The translations under genes were made by a program, and so were the position numbers. Positions 45,060 to 55,319 of a stretch of DNA of 64,000 nt are shown here, one piece after another (positions within the stretch are counted from its first letter, which is position 1; every line of letters begins with the position of its first letter). The notes under the pieces were generated by a model that had not been told where the DNA came from, made no database searches, and saw only the letters and a list, made by a program, of their open reading frames with translations. The DNA is taken from positions 230,890,109-230,954,108 of the forward strand of contig CM066033.1 in NCBI GenBank assembly GCA_033557465.1, read 5' to 3'. The DNA is from Ichthyophis bannanicus (taxonomy: Eukaryota > Chordata > Amphibia > Gymnophiona > Ichthyophiidae).

Positions 45060-45500
45060 TTATTTATTTATTTATTTAACTGTTTTTACATACTGCCTTT
45101 TGACAAGTCAAGGCGGTTTATGTTGAACAGTAACAACATGGGATACATAGAACCTTAATTGTCACATATAGAACCTTAATTGTCAACAAGTAACTTAAAT
45201 AACTATATACATAATCATAATACTAACGAGTACATGCATGAGATGCATGCAGTACATGGAACTTGTCTGGGTAACATTGGTCAGATACATTCTACAGGAG
45301 GGAAGGCTAGGGGAAGGGGTAGGAGAGGCCGGGGGGAGAGTAGGGGTGTGGCAGGGCCAGAAAGGGGGTGATAGGCCAATGGGCATCAGGGATAGGGCAG
45401 GCAGTGATAAAAGAGTCACTGGGACTGAGGCAGATTTATTATTTATTTATTTTTTTAACTTTTTTTTTTTTTTTTTTTATATACCGCTTTTCAATTTGGG
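45060..45500 (-). mobile_element. Two L2-like 3' tails in tandem (minus strand)
   Basis: TTATTTATTTATTTAACTG then TACTGCCTTTTGACAAGTC (45060-45113), and TTATTTATTTATTTTTTTAAC, a T21 run and ATATACCGCTTTTCAATTTG (45437-45500), are antisense L2-like tails. Between them 45290-45425 is G-rich and unassigned. Confidence 0.6.
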
Positions 45501-45509
45501 TGTGCATAG

Positions 45510-46560
45510 TTAATCCAGAACTATCGAGAAATGCTCAAGGAACAAATACATTTTTGTTTTCTTATGAAAGTCATTGAGATCATTTATTAATGATGACAAT
45601 GAGGAACCCAGAGGCACTCCCCAAGATAAATCATACCAATGAGAAAATTGTCCATGGAAAACCACCTTCTGCTCATGTCCAGTTAAATACAGAACTAACC
45701 AAGATACCCCTACCCCAAGTCCATCAACCTCTGCAACAAAATTGAAGGAACAACCATGCCAAATGCTGCCTTCAAGTTGAGAAATACCAATAAATAAGCA
45801 GTACACTTCTTATCCAAACCACTTAAAAGCACTTTGAGTAGTAAGGCCAACAGGGTTTCAGGACTATGGCCAGTCCTAAACCCATGCTGCCATGGATCAA
45901 AGACATAGTCAAGCCGCAAACGTTACTCTATGAGCTTAGCCAGAAAAGGAAGGGAGGAAATGGGCCTTCATTTATTCATATCGCTCATATCTCCCCAGCA
46001 ATCCTTAACTACTGGTGTTACCACTGCTCATTTCAACTGAGCAGACATCAATCCCTCTGTTAAGGAAACCTGCACAAGGGCACACAAAAAAGTCAACAGA
46101 GAATCTTGCATTGTTTTAATCATGGCGAAGGAAAAAGTATCTAAAAGGCCCTGTGTAGCTCTGAACATAGATACTAAACGTGAAATATCATCCATAGAAA
46201 CATCAGCAAAAATATCCCAGCATGATTGTATTATGCTGTGTGAACCAGATAGGGTGAACTGGGACCCGATTGAATTACCAACGTATTTGCCTTATTATAA
46301 AAAAAGTGAGCTAAAGCCTTAGCAGTCAGTAAATCAAAACCTCCAGACTTTTTCTCACAACATAGCAGATATCTTACAATAGGGACAAGTGTAGCTCATC
46401 TAGCAGTTGTCACAGCAAATTTAGAGAGAAAGTAAGCCTCTCAAATAGAATCAAATTTACCTCTATACTGTGCAAAAATAAAGTTAAACAAAAGGTGCAC
46501 CTCAACAGAGTGATATTTATGCCAGAGGTGCTCAGCACAACTTAACTCATGCTTCAGTTC
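45510..46560 (-). mobile_element. L2-like LINE, RT region (minus strand)
   Basis: The minus strand encodes DPWQHGFRTGHSPETLLALL and AYLLVFLNLKAAFGMVVPSI (45919-45740; catalytic FDTV-type motif degraded to FGMV), then FHGQFSHWYDLSWGVPLGSS (45700-45560, SGVPQGS remnant). Upstream 46000-46560 is degraded antisense RT and linker text. Confidence 0.75.
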
Positions 46561-46599
46561 ACACTAAACATCACAGTACCAGGGAGAATATGAAGGGCA

Positions 46600-46992
46600 C
46601 TAAAGGGCACTAGCATGTGCTGAAGGCGTGCTGGGACATGCGTTGCCAGCTAGCACAAGGCAATGACAGCATGGGATGATTCCCACGCTAACTGTGCAAC
46701 CCACATTAGAGTCCCGAGTGGGCAGGTTCGGGATAGAGAGTGGACATGGTGAGCTCAGCACAGTTAGCTCTGTGTTCACACCACACACTAACTGCATTAA
46801 TGCGGGATAACCTAATACCACCTCAGCCTGGCGTGCGCTAAGGGATAGGGCTCTGCATTAACTGCTGGGAAAATGCTTTCCACATCCCCCATAGTTAAGG
46901 CAGTGATGTTGCACCTAATGTGCCATAGTTTTGGTGCTATTACAACATTAGGTGCAACACCTTGGCATCCTTTAATAAAAGGGCCCCCTAGT
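46600..46992. mobile_element. MITE-like fragment related to 50863-51298
   Basis: The right end TTTAATAAAAGGGCCCCCTA resembles the right end TTTAGTAAAAGGACCCCTA at 51298. The interior has the same alternation of GCATTAA and CGCACACC-type words. The left end is not clear. Confidence 0.45.
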
Positions 46993-46999
46993 GTAGGAA

Positions 47000-47430
47000 T
47001 AATTGCAATGAAAAGTCACTGAGTGCTTCTGTACCAAGCTGTCCCATTTGTTAAGTAAGATCCAATGGGAGCCGCATCAGCCAAAGTGCATGAAAAGCGT
47101 CCATGTCAAATAACTGTTGTGGTCCCCTCCTCAAGTGAGGGGCGCGAGACTTCAAGGGGCAAAGAACGGAAAATGAAAAACATACCGATTTGTGATCCAT
47201 CCATGGGAAGTCATAAGATATCTTCTTGGAACCTTGCAAAACAGAAACAGAAAGTTTTTGTCCCCTGTAAATGGAGCCCTGGGAGGAAAAGGCTGTATGT
47301 TTTTTCTCTCTTTTCTTTTCTGTTTTGCATATTGTAGTTCCTTTATATCTGACTGTTTTTATAATTGTAAACTGTTTTGATTGCTTTGTCTTAAAAGATG
47401 GTATACCAAATATTTAACCGTCATTAACTG
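47000..47430 (+). mobile_element. L2-like 3' tail and flanking non-coding sequence
   Basis: TTGTAAACTGTTTTGATTG, AAGATGGTATACCAAATAT and TTTAA (47365-47415) form a plus-strand L2-like 3' end. 47000-47290 holds no recognised feature. Confidence 0.5.
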
Positions 47431-47444
47431 TGAACAAAATCTAT

Positions 47445-48572
47445 GGGCCCGATATTCTACTAGGCAGGCTGTGCGCCTCTATGGCGCATAACCCTACCCA
47501 CTCACCCTTAACCCCGGATATTGAATGCTACGGTGCCCAGAGGAAAACATCGTAGAGCCTAATTGGGTAGTGTTAAAATGGATCTGCACCTTAACGTTCA
47601 GAAGACAAAGATCCTGACAACTAGCAAAATCAATAAGTTCATTACTGATGGAGAAGAAAATGAAATAGTTGACAACTTTAACCTACTTGGATCAACTATC
47701 AATAAAGAAATGACAAGCAGTCAAGAAATCTAATGACACATTGCTCTTGGCAGAATGGCTATGAAGAACCTAGACAAGATTCTCAAGAGCAGAGATGTCT
47801 CTCTCCATTCAAAGATTCGACTTGTCCAAGCCATGGTATTTTCAATAACATATGGATGTGAAAGTTGGACAGTGAAAAAGATAGGCAGAAAGAAAATTTA
47901 TGCCTTTGAATTATGGTGCTTGTGACGATTACTGTGTATGTCATGGACTACCCAAAGAACAAACCAATCAGTACTAGAGGAGATCAAACCTAAGCTTTCT
48001 TTAGAAGCTCAGATGACAAGACTTTCAACTTTCATACTTTGGACACATCATGCTAAGAGAGAGATTGTTAGAGAAAGACATAATGCTTGGCAAGGTAGAA
48101 GGTCAACACAAAAGAGGAAGGCCAGCAATGAGATGCATCGATACAATAATAGCAGCTATGGGTGCTACTCTATCAACAATGAGCTGCCTGACATAGTTAA
48201 GGTCAACTATCCAGAGGGTCGCCATGAATCGACTGACTTGACGGCACTTAATAACAACAACAACAACCCGGTTAGCATCTGTGGTCATAACTAGGCAAGC
48301 CATAAGCTGGCCTAGTTTTAGACATGGGCCACTAACAGGGTAGTAGTGCAATATTGCCGCTACGTGATTAGCTGCAATCTCTGCCTCTGCTCCACCCTGG
48401 AATGCCCCCGACAAACCCTGATGCTAATTGGATAGCATCGGGGTGCTTAAGGAATTTAGTAGGGGATATTCAACGGCACTAACCATGTGGGTGCTTTTGA
48501 ATATCCCCGTTTAAGGCCGTTACACTGTTACTGGGCTGTAAACAGTGCAAATGCCTTTCGAATATCGGGCCC
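47445..48572. mobile_element. MITE with GGGCCCGATATTC ends, split by an RTE-like LINE
   Basis: Terminal GGGCCCGATATTC (47445 on) and GAATATCGGGCCC (ending 48572) are perfect inverted repeats. Its interior shares sequence with 44465-44822. About 700 bp in the middle (47575-48275) is an RTE-like LINE. Confidence 0.72.
47575..48275 (+). mobile_element. RTE-like LINE 3' fragment with (AAC)n tail
   Basis: Plus-strand text NVQKTKILTTSKINKFI, GSTINKEMTSSQEI, HIALGRMAMKNLDKILKSRD, LVQAMVFSITYGCESWTVKK, KKIYAFELWCL, SWTTQRTNQSVLEEIKPKLS and HHAKREIVRERHNAWQ (to 48110) follows the order of the BovB/RTE C-terminal region. It ends ACGGCACTTAATAACAACAAC. At least two stops and a frameshift are present. 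Confidence 0.82.
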
Positions 48573-48599
48573 TGTATGTCTGCTAACATGGATAGGAGA

Positions 48600-49811
48600 C
48601 AATACACATTGACGAGAATTCAAAGACCCCATTGCTGACAAAAAAGATTCTACTGTGCAAACACAAAGTAAATGAAGTAAAGGAAAGGCAGGGATTTTAA
48701 AATGAAACTCCATATGTATTTCCTCTGACCCACCCTATCCTTGCCTCTGAGCTGCCCCTTCTTTCTACATGGAGATGGAGATACAATTTTCAAAGGGGTT
48801 TTTTCCCCTCAAATACCCACCATCTCTTTGAAAAGCGCCCCTAGCACTAGAACTGGCTTTGATGACTTTGCCTTTGAACATTTTATGATGAATTAAATAA
48901 TGTCAAAAAGGTAAAGGGTGCCATTTGTACCTGGAGTGTCAGTATACTCTTAACTTTTCTGCAAGTATTTCTCAACAGGAATGCTTCTTTGGCCTTTGTG
49001 CTTACTTTTTTGTTGCATGTTGCTGATTGGTGCAGAATATTAAGCACCATTTCAAAATTAAAAACAAATCATTTTGTAGCTTAATAGTAGGTTATTGAAG
49101 CAAATGAGCTGGGTTGCCAGCCAGTTGCAAAAGAGCCACATGACATCCTTTCTCGAACATGGCTAGTTTGCTATTCACCACAGTCATTGTAGACAGGAAC
49201 AGAATGTAGATTACTTGTCTTCACATGGAACAGGACATGGCAAAGTGCTTGTAAACATTTCACATTGTGCCTAATTAGGGGAATAGCAGAAATAAAACAA
49301 GGAAAAGCAAATGTTATATTATTATTGAACTCGTTAAACTGTCTTCTAATCCACCCTCGAAGGGATTGTGTTGACTTCAATGATCATTTTGCTAACCCAC
49401 CAACATTTTTTGGTGATTTTTATGGGCTTCTTGGTAACAAAGGTTTGGGGATAATGTCTGCAATGTTTTGCTTGTTTGGCACAACTCTCAGATCTGCTGC
49501 CCCGTCTCTGACCTTTTCCCTCATTTGATGGTGACGTGTTTTGTCGTAGATCTGCCGATTAGTCCTGGGTATGAGTGATAGCTAACTGGCTATTGCCCTT
49601 TACTAGTGTTGATCAGATGACAAACCATGCCTGATCCAGCTGGAATGGGACTTTTTCATCCAGGTCTCTTTCAGACATGCTGACAAGGTCATGGTTGGCA
49701 TCCAGCATGCTGAGTATAGTTGCTTTGTGTGCCTCCAGAGAAAGGGTTACAAATAAAACAAGAAAAGCCACTTTCCTCCCTCATCTTCCTTGTACCTTTT
49801 TTTTTCTGTAG
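48600..49811. other. Repeat-free sequence upstream of a candidate exon
   Basis: From about 48860 no element signature is visible. The sequence is balanced in composition and ends in a long pyrimidine tract and CTGTAG at 49806-49811. It could be conserved intron, a judgement from texture and from the splice-like end. Confidence 0.4.
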
Positions 49812-49915
49812 GGGCTGATCTGAAGCCTGATTGTGGCAGTGGTGACAGCAATAATAGCCCATTCTGTATGCCAAAGGCTGATCCACCCTCTTCTTGCAAC
49901 AGAATTAAAGAGGAG
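49812..49915 (+). other. Candidate host exon, 104 bp, gene not identified
   Basis: A strong acceptor (pyrimidine tract from about 49775, then TTTTTTTTTCTGTAG) precedes 49812, and GAG followed by GTGCAG at 49916 can act as a donor. Only one plus-strand frame is open across the interval: two bases, then 34 codons ending in phase. The peptide (ADLKPDCGSGDSNN, SPFCMPKADPPSSCN, RIKEE) is Ser/Pro/Asp-rich, and IKEE fits the sumoylation consensus. This texture is common in transcription regulators. I cannot name the gene. It could also be a chance open frame. Confidence 0.35.
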
Positions 49916-49954
49916 GTGCAGCCAATATTGGGATTAGGATTAGAGCAGGTGATC

Positions 49955-50862
49955 CAAGTTTGGCCTCAAAGATCTGCGCAAATTAGAAGAATGGTCTAAT
50001 GCTTGGCAATAAAGATTCAATGCAAAGAAGTGCAGATTGATGCTTTTGGGGTGCAGAAATAGAAAGAATCTGTATGCATAGGGGAGAGAGGCTGATATGC
50101 AAGGATGGGGAAAGTGGTAGTAGTGTCAGAGGATCTCAAGGTGGGGAAATAATGTGACAAGGCAGTGGCCAAAGCCAGAGGGATGCTAGGCTGGATACCA
50201 AGAGGTATAACCAGCAGAAGGAAGGAGGCATCAATGCCCCTGTCCAAGTCATTGGTGGGACCTCACTTAGAGTACTGTAATCAGTTTTGGAGATTGTACC
50301 TCACAGAGGATATTAAAAAAACATTAAAATGGTCAAGGAAGGTGACCAAAATGATATGGGGTCTGCACCAGAAGATGTAAAAGAAGAGACTTGAAGACCT
50401 AAATATATATATCCTAGAGGGAAGGGGGCATGTGAGGAATATGATACAGACGTCTAAATACTTACAGAGTATTAATGAACACAGAAACCCTTTTCAAGGA
50501 TGGGGAAGCTGTAGAGCAAGAGGACATGACATTAAGCTAAAAGGAGGTAAACTTAAAAGCAACATTAGGAAATACTTTTTTCATGGAAAAAGTGATGGAT
50601 GCCTGGAATACTCTCTCGATGGAGGTGGTGTGGGCAAAAACAGAGGATCCCTATTTAGCAAAGGATGGAATAAAAACGAACTTAAATAACTTTTACAGTT
50701 CAAGAAACATAGGGGGGTAACCTGCATGGAGCAGCAGATATATTCTTAGGCAAAGGCATAAAGGGGGGCTGTAATCTGCATGGAGCGACAGGTACAATTC
50801 TAGGTACCTTACTGGGCAGACTAGATGGACCATGCTGGTCTTTATTTGCCATCGTTTACTAT
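49955..50862 (+). mobile_element. CR1 LINE 3' portion (plus strand)
   Basis: Degraded KLEEWSNAWQ-type text (49985), CKMLLLGCRN-like (50035), AKARGMLGWIPRGITSRRKE and LSKSLVGPHLEYCNQFWRLY (50165-50290), then RNMIQTSKYLQSINEH (50432 on) and the 3' end GACTAGATGGACCATGCTGG. The MITE at 50863 is inserted in its terminal TTTACTAT repeats. Confidence 0.82.
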
Positions 50863-51298
50863 GGGACCCTTTTACTAAAGTGCATTGTGGTATCACACCT
50901 AACATGCCAATAGAATGCAAAACCATGGACGTTATGTGCAATTCCACTGCATTAATATCAGGGATGTGGACAGCATATTTCCATCAGTTGACATGCTGTC
51001 TTGCACCCTAATGCATGCCAAAATGAGTGCGTGTATGCTTACCTACACCCATTGAGGCAGTGGTAATTGCACGCTCACTAACTGCGAGCCTTGCAAGTAG
51101 CACAGGTGCGATGACTACAATGCATTCACCATGTCCACCCTCCACCCCTAACCGACCCACTTACCACCCCAATACATGAAGCACAATTAGTGTAGAAATT
51201 GGTGGCCACATAGTAACAATTACTGCAGGCTGCAGCACGTAGTTAGCGAGCGCCAAAACCCACATTAACTGCATAATGCACTTTAGTAAAAGGACCCC
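50863..51298. mobile_element. 436-bp MITE with a 3-bp TAT duplication
   Basis: Ends GGGACCCTTTTACTAAAG and CTTTAGTAAAAGGACCCC are near-perfect inverted repeats. TAT lies on both sides (50860-50862, 51299-51301), and the CR1 tail TTTACTATGTTAC is restored when one TAT is removed. No ORF. The superfamily is unclear. Confidence 0.8.
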
Positions 51299-51469
51299 TA
51301 TGTTACTAAGTCCAATATTGACATTAACATTTACTAGCTCATTTAAGCATATGAAAAGCTGAAATACTAAAGCAGCCCCCAAAAAGTGAATCATTAAAGC
51401 AGAAAATTTTATTTTTAAAACATTTTTAAGTAATGGAGGTAGCTCAAAGGGCTACATAGTATGACTTGT

Positions 51470-51956
51470 TGAATAATTTTCTTAAGTTATGTACCTAGGG
51501 AAGAACAACTCAAAACTATGGTTACATGATGCAAGGTACCACATTAGGAACCACCACCCAGGAAAAAGATTTAGGCGTCTTTGTGGATAACAAGTTAAAA
51601 CCCTCTGCCCAGCGTGTAGCAGCGGCCAAGAGAGCAAATAGAATGCTAGGTATCATAAGGAAAGGAATGGAAAATAAAACCAAGGATATTATAATGCCTC
51701 TGTATTGTTCTATGGTGCAACATCACCTCAAATGTTGTGTGCAATTCTGGTCACCATATCTTAAAAAGGATATAGCGTTATTAGAAAAGGTATAGAGAAG
51801 AACCACCAAACTGGTAAAGGGGATAGAAGGATACCCCTATGAAGAGAGGCTAAAAAGGTTAGGACTCTTCAACTTTGAAAAGAGACGGCTGAGGGAGATA
51901 TGATAGAAGTCTATAAATTAATGAATGGAGTGGAACAGGTAAACGTAGAACGATTA
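51470..51956 (+). mobile_element. CR1 LINE 3' portion, left of the DNA transposon
   Basis: Encodes TQEKDLGVFVDNKLKPSAQR, ANRMLGIIRKGMENKTKDII and MVQHHLKCCVQFWSPYLKKD (51526-51795), then [22 protein letters not shown] text to 51956. The same family as 23909-26045. It continues at 54764 (FMTSKCRKTRGHAMKLQGNL) after the DNA transposon. Confidence 0.88.
51954..51956. repeat. TTA target site duplication (left)
   Basis: TTA before CACAGGTAC is repeated at 54764-54766. Comparison with the intact CR1 at about 25310 (ATCAATTGTTTATGCC) shows that removing the element and one TTA restores the CR1 line. Confidence 0.88.
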
Positions 51957-54763
51957 CACAGGTACACTAAAAAAAATTTTTTTTAAACTGCCTCTAATGT
52001 TTCGATTGATTTTTACATTTTTTGGTGCGCTGAATCCAAATCTGGTAACCAATTTGCTCCATCACGTACAGATTTTTTGCTACATTGGGTTAGCAGTTTG
52101 AGGTGAACGTTTCAGATTGAGTGCGATCGAGATAAAAGTTTCTTGGATGAATTCTTTATACTAATTGTTTAGTAGTTATTCAAATAAGAATAAAGAAAAT
52201 TGTAACAAGGCAGCACATAAGAATAGAGTAATGTCAACAAAACACACTGTGATGGTAGCAAAATTGTCTGCACTTAAAACATGAGCATATAAGAGCGAGG
52301 TTAGACACAAAGCAAAGCAAAGAAATGTGCAAAAAATGTTGTACAGGTATGTATGTAAGAATAGAAAACGCAAACCGCACCATTGCAATACATGAAGAAA
52401 AACACCAGATGGTGTGAAAATAAAATTCTAATAAATGAGATCAGACACATATTTAATAACTAGCAAATTTTAATTTCAAAGTTTATAAAAAAAACGAAAT
52501 TTGTCAACACAGATAAGAATTTAAAGACATTCTTGGGTCAATCAATCTCCTGGTGGGCCCATTTCTTCTTCCCCCGAATGCTTCTCTTGGTGCGCTGCTT
52601 GGCGTATTTTTCATCTGGGGTTTCCCGCAGCAGCAACCAGCAGAAATCAGCCATCATAGTGGTGTTCCATCTTCCTTGGTACCTTCTCTCTGCGTCCTTG
52701 ATGTCCTGGTGAAACCTTTCACCTTGTTCTTCACTGTACGCCCCCAAGTGTTCGGGAAAGTAGTTCACATGGGAGTGCAAGAAATGGACTTTCAGGCTCA
52801 TGTTACAGCCTTGTTCTTTGAAGGCATTGAGCATCCTGGCAACAATATCCTTATAGTTCTCATCCCGCCTGTTCCCCAAGAATTTAAGAACAACATCCTT
52901 GAAGGAATCCCAGGCTTCTTTTTCCTTCTCAGACATCGTTTCAGCGAATGCTCCATCTGACATGAGTTTCCTTATATCAGGGCCAACACACTCCTTCCTT
53001 TAGCTTTGCTTCAGAAAGTCGGGGGAACTTTGAGCAAAAGTACCGAAAGCACTCACCATCTTTTGGAAGGGACTTGATGAATTGCTTAATGAGACCCAAC
53101 TTAATGTGGAGAGGTGGTAATAGAATTTTATCATGAGGTACCAAGCTCTCATGAAGAACATTTTCTCACCGGGTCTCAAATACTCCCGAATTGGCCAGTC
53201 TTTTTTCCCCCAGTGTAGGTCGCGGGCCCGGCTATCCCACAAGCAAAGGAAGCAGGGATATTTGGTGAAACCGGATTGCTGCCCTAATAGCATGGATAGA
53301 ATTTTAAAGTCTCCACAAATCATCCACTTATGCTCATCATAACGAATCTTCTGAAGAATCAGGGCCAAATTCTCGTATTTTTCTTGGAGAATAACAGAGT
53401 GAGCAATAGGAACTGAAGCGAATGTGTTGCCATTATGAAGAAGAACACCTTTTATGCTGTCTTTTGACGAATCAATGAACAGCCGCCATTCAGCAGGATC
53501 ATACTTGAGTTAAACTTTTCCATCACTCCGTATATATCGTTGCAAAATACCAAATCTTCCTCTTTGCTGAAATACTTCAAAAATTGTGTCTCGCGGTTAC
53601 GGTACCAATAAAAAGTTGTTCCTGGTGACAATAGATTTTTCTGTTTAAGCCGAGAACCTAGCAGTTGGGCAGCATCTTTTGGGAGTCCTAAATCCCGGAC
53701 TAAATCATTCAATTCAGCTTGAGAGAAAAGTTCAGGTTTCGGATCTGGTTCAGTTTCAAACTCGGAAGTACTGGACTCATCGGGAAAAGCCATCTGATGA
53801 GTCTCATCATGATCAGAACCGTCCACACAAATATGATCCAAAGATTTTGGAAGTTCAGGCACAGGTACTTCGTTGCTATGAGGCATAGGCCTAATTGCTG
53901 AGGGAAGGTTGGGGTAACTTATTACGTTCTTATTTTTTAAGTTGTATCCCTTCACAATGCAAGAGCAAAAATAGCAGTCACTGCTGTGGTCTCTTTGTTC
54001 ACGCCACATCATAGGTATTCCGAAACGAAATGCTTGTTTTTTACCTTTCATCCATAAGCGTAGATCTTCCTCACATGTCTTGCACACTTTGTGAGGAGCC
54101 CACGGTTTGTCTTGATCGCCTAACTTCAAACCGAAATAGGCGAAATATACTTTTTTAATAAATGCAGAAATGTTCCTCTGCCGCTTTTTCACGGTATATT
54201 CCCCACAAATAAAACAAAAACTGTCCGGAGAGTTGACGCAACCTCTGGCTCTGTGAGCCATCACAAATACACAGCACTGCAAACTACAACTGTAGTGAAC
54301 CACTTCGGAATAAAGCTGGATTACGACTGAGCAAACAAAAGGTAATAATGAACTTGCAAGAAACTGAAATTTGACAGGAACGTTCATGTCGCAACCACCG
54401 TGTTTGAGCGAGCGAACGAGGCGAGGCGAACAGGAAAGAACATGCGCCAGCGCGAGTACTGGATTTAGCCCCCGCCTCCCAATTGTCCTGTTAATGTATA
54501 AAATGAATACAAAACACTCTAAAATATCATGAGGGAGTGTTTCTAGTTAGTTAACCATTACAACCTCTATTTTGGGCCAAGAAAATAAACTGCAGTCGGC
54601 TAAAAAGAAATTATGTGAACATTCCTTATATGGTAAGAAATCTAATTTTGCAAGAAAACGTGACGTGATGGAACATTTTGGCTATTTTTCCTGGATTCAG
54701 CACCCCAAAATCTATAGGAATCAGTTGCAAAACTGGAGGCAGTTTTTTGGTAGTGTACCTGTG
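51957..54763 (-). mobile_element. 2807-bp cut-and-paste DNA transposon, CACAG-type ends
   Basis: Terminal inverted repeats of about 105-113 bp (51957-52069 and 54661-54763) share CACAGGTACACTA, AAACTGCCTC, GGTG(C)GCTGAATCCA and CCATCACGT. The duplication is 3 bp (TTA). One gene on the minus strand fills the interior, preceded by a short GC-rich leader with GAGCGAGCG and GGCGAGGCG repeats (54400-54480). CAC-starting ends, a 3-bp duplication and a CxxC in the catalytic region would suit the CACTA/Mirage/Chapaev group, but I cannot confirm the superfamily. Confidence 0.9.
52538..54261 (-). pseudogene. Putative transposase of the 2.8-kb DNA transposon
   Basis: Start chosen at Met 54261 (MAHRARGC) after the TIR leader. 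An N-terminal zinc-finger-like module has C16-x2-C19 and C60-x2-C63 (FCFICG, KVCKTCEEDLRLW), then CYFCSC, an acidic linker (SDHDETH, SSTSEFETEPDPKPE), and the catalytic-like region: LFIDSSKDS, MICGDFKIL, GQQSGFTKYPCFLCLWDSRA, VHFLHSHVNYFPEHLGA and GERFHQDIKDAERRYQGRW. Single-base frameshifts near 53505, 53135 and 52990 break it; no stop interrupts the open stretches. The D of FIDSS, the D of CGD and an E near FHQ are plausible DDE residues (inference). I recall similar unnamed proteins in many animal annotations. Confidence 0.8.
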
Positions 54764-54950
54764 TTATTTATGACATCAAAATGTAGAAAGACTAGGGGAC
54801 ATGCAATGAAGCTACAGGGTAACTTATTTAAGACTAATAAGAGAAAATATTGACTTAGTTTGGCCACTGCTAAAAAAAGGATGCTGGGCTTGATGGACCT
54901 TGGTCTGATCCAATATGGCATATCTTATATTCTTATGCTCTTATTCTCTT
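54764..54950 (+). mobile_element. CR1 LINE 3' end, right of the DNA transposon
   Basis: Continues 51470-51956: MTSKCRKTRGHAMKLQGNLF, then GGGCTTGATGGACCTTGGTC and TCTTAT(A/G)T octamers at about 54925-54950. Part of the C-terminus has been deleted near 54852. Confidence 0.88.
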
Positions 54951-55319
54951 ACAATCATCGCTCAGCCTTGCATAGTGACAGGTATGACTGTACGTACTAT
55001 CAGTGATCAACACAAGAGTTTTCATACAGTCAATAAATATCTTCAAATTGCATTCAAACTCAGATACTCCTACTGGCAAATGTCCACCCAATGGGTATTT
55101 GTTTCTCTATATAAAGTATACTATAAGCTGTGCCAAACATCCAAAATGTGCAGAAACATTTACCTTTAAGTAAAAATGTCCAAAGTGGGCTATAATTCAC
55201 ATGGGCTAATGACCACACTGCCCTTCAATGTTGCCAAAGGTTTTGCTTGAGTTTTCTTTGTCAGGGAGGATTCTGATGTAAGATGCCTTTAAAAATGTCC
55301 AAAGTCTATAAAGGAATCT
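54951..55319. other. Non-coding sequence, nothing recognised
   Basis: Mixed sequence without repeat ends or a convincing open frame. Confidence 0.4.

Noticed and set aside
49689..49886. Minus-strand Cys/His-rich ORF (YYCCHHCHNQ) as a zinc-finger exon
   Set aside because: It is the shadow of the plus-strand open phase and the spacing does not fit a known finger.
51957..54763. Harbinger element, suggested by the TTA duplication
   Set aside because: TTA fits TWA, but the ends are CACAG and the protein lacks the Harbinger DDE and MYB-like pair as I know them.
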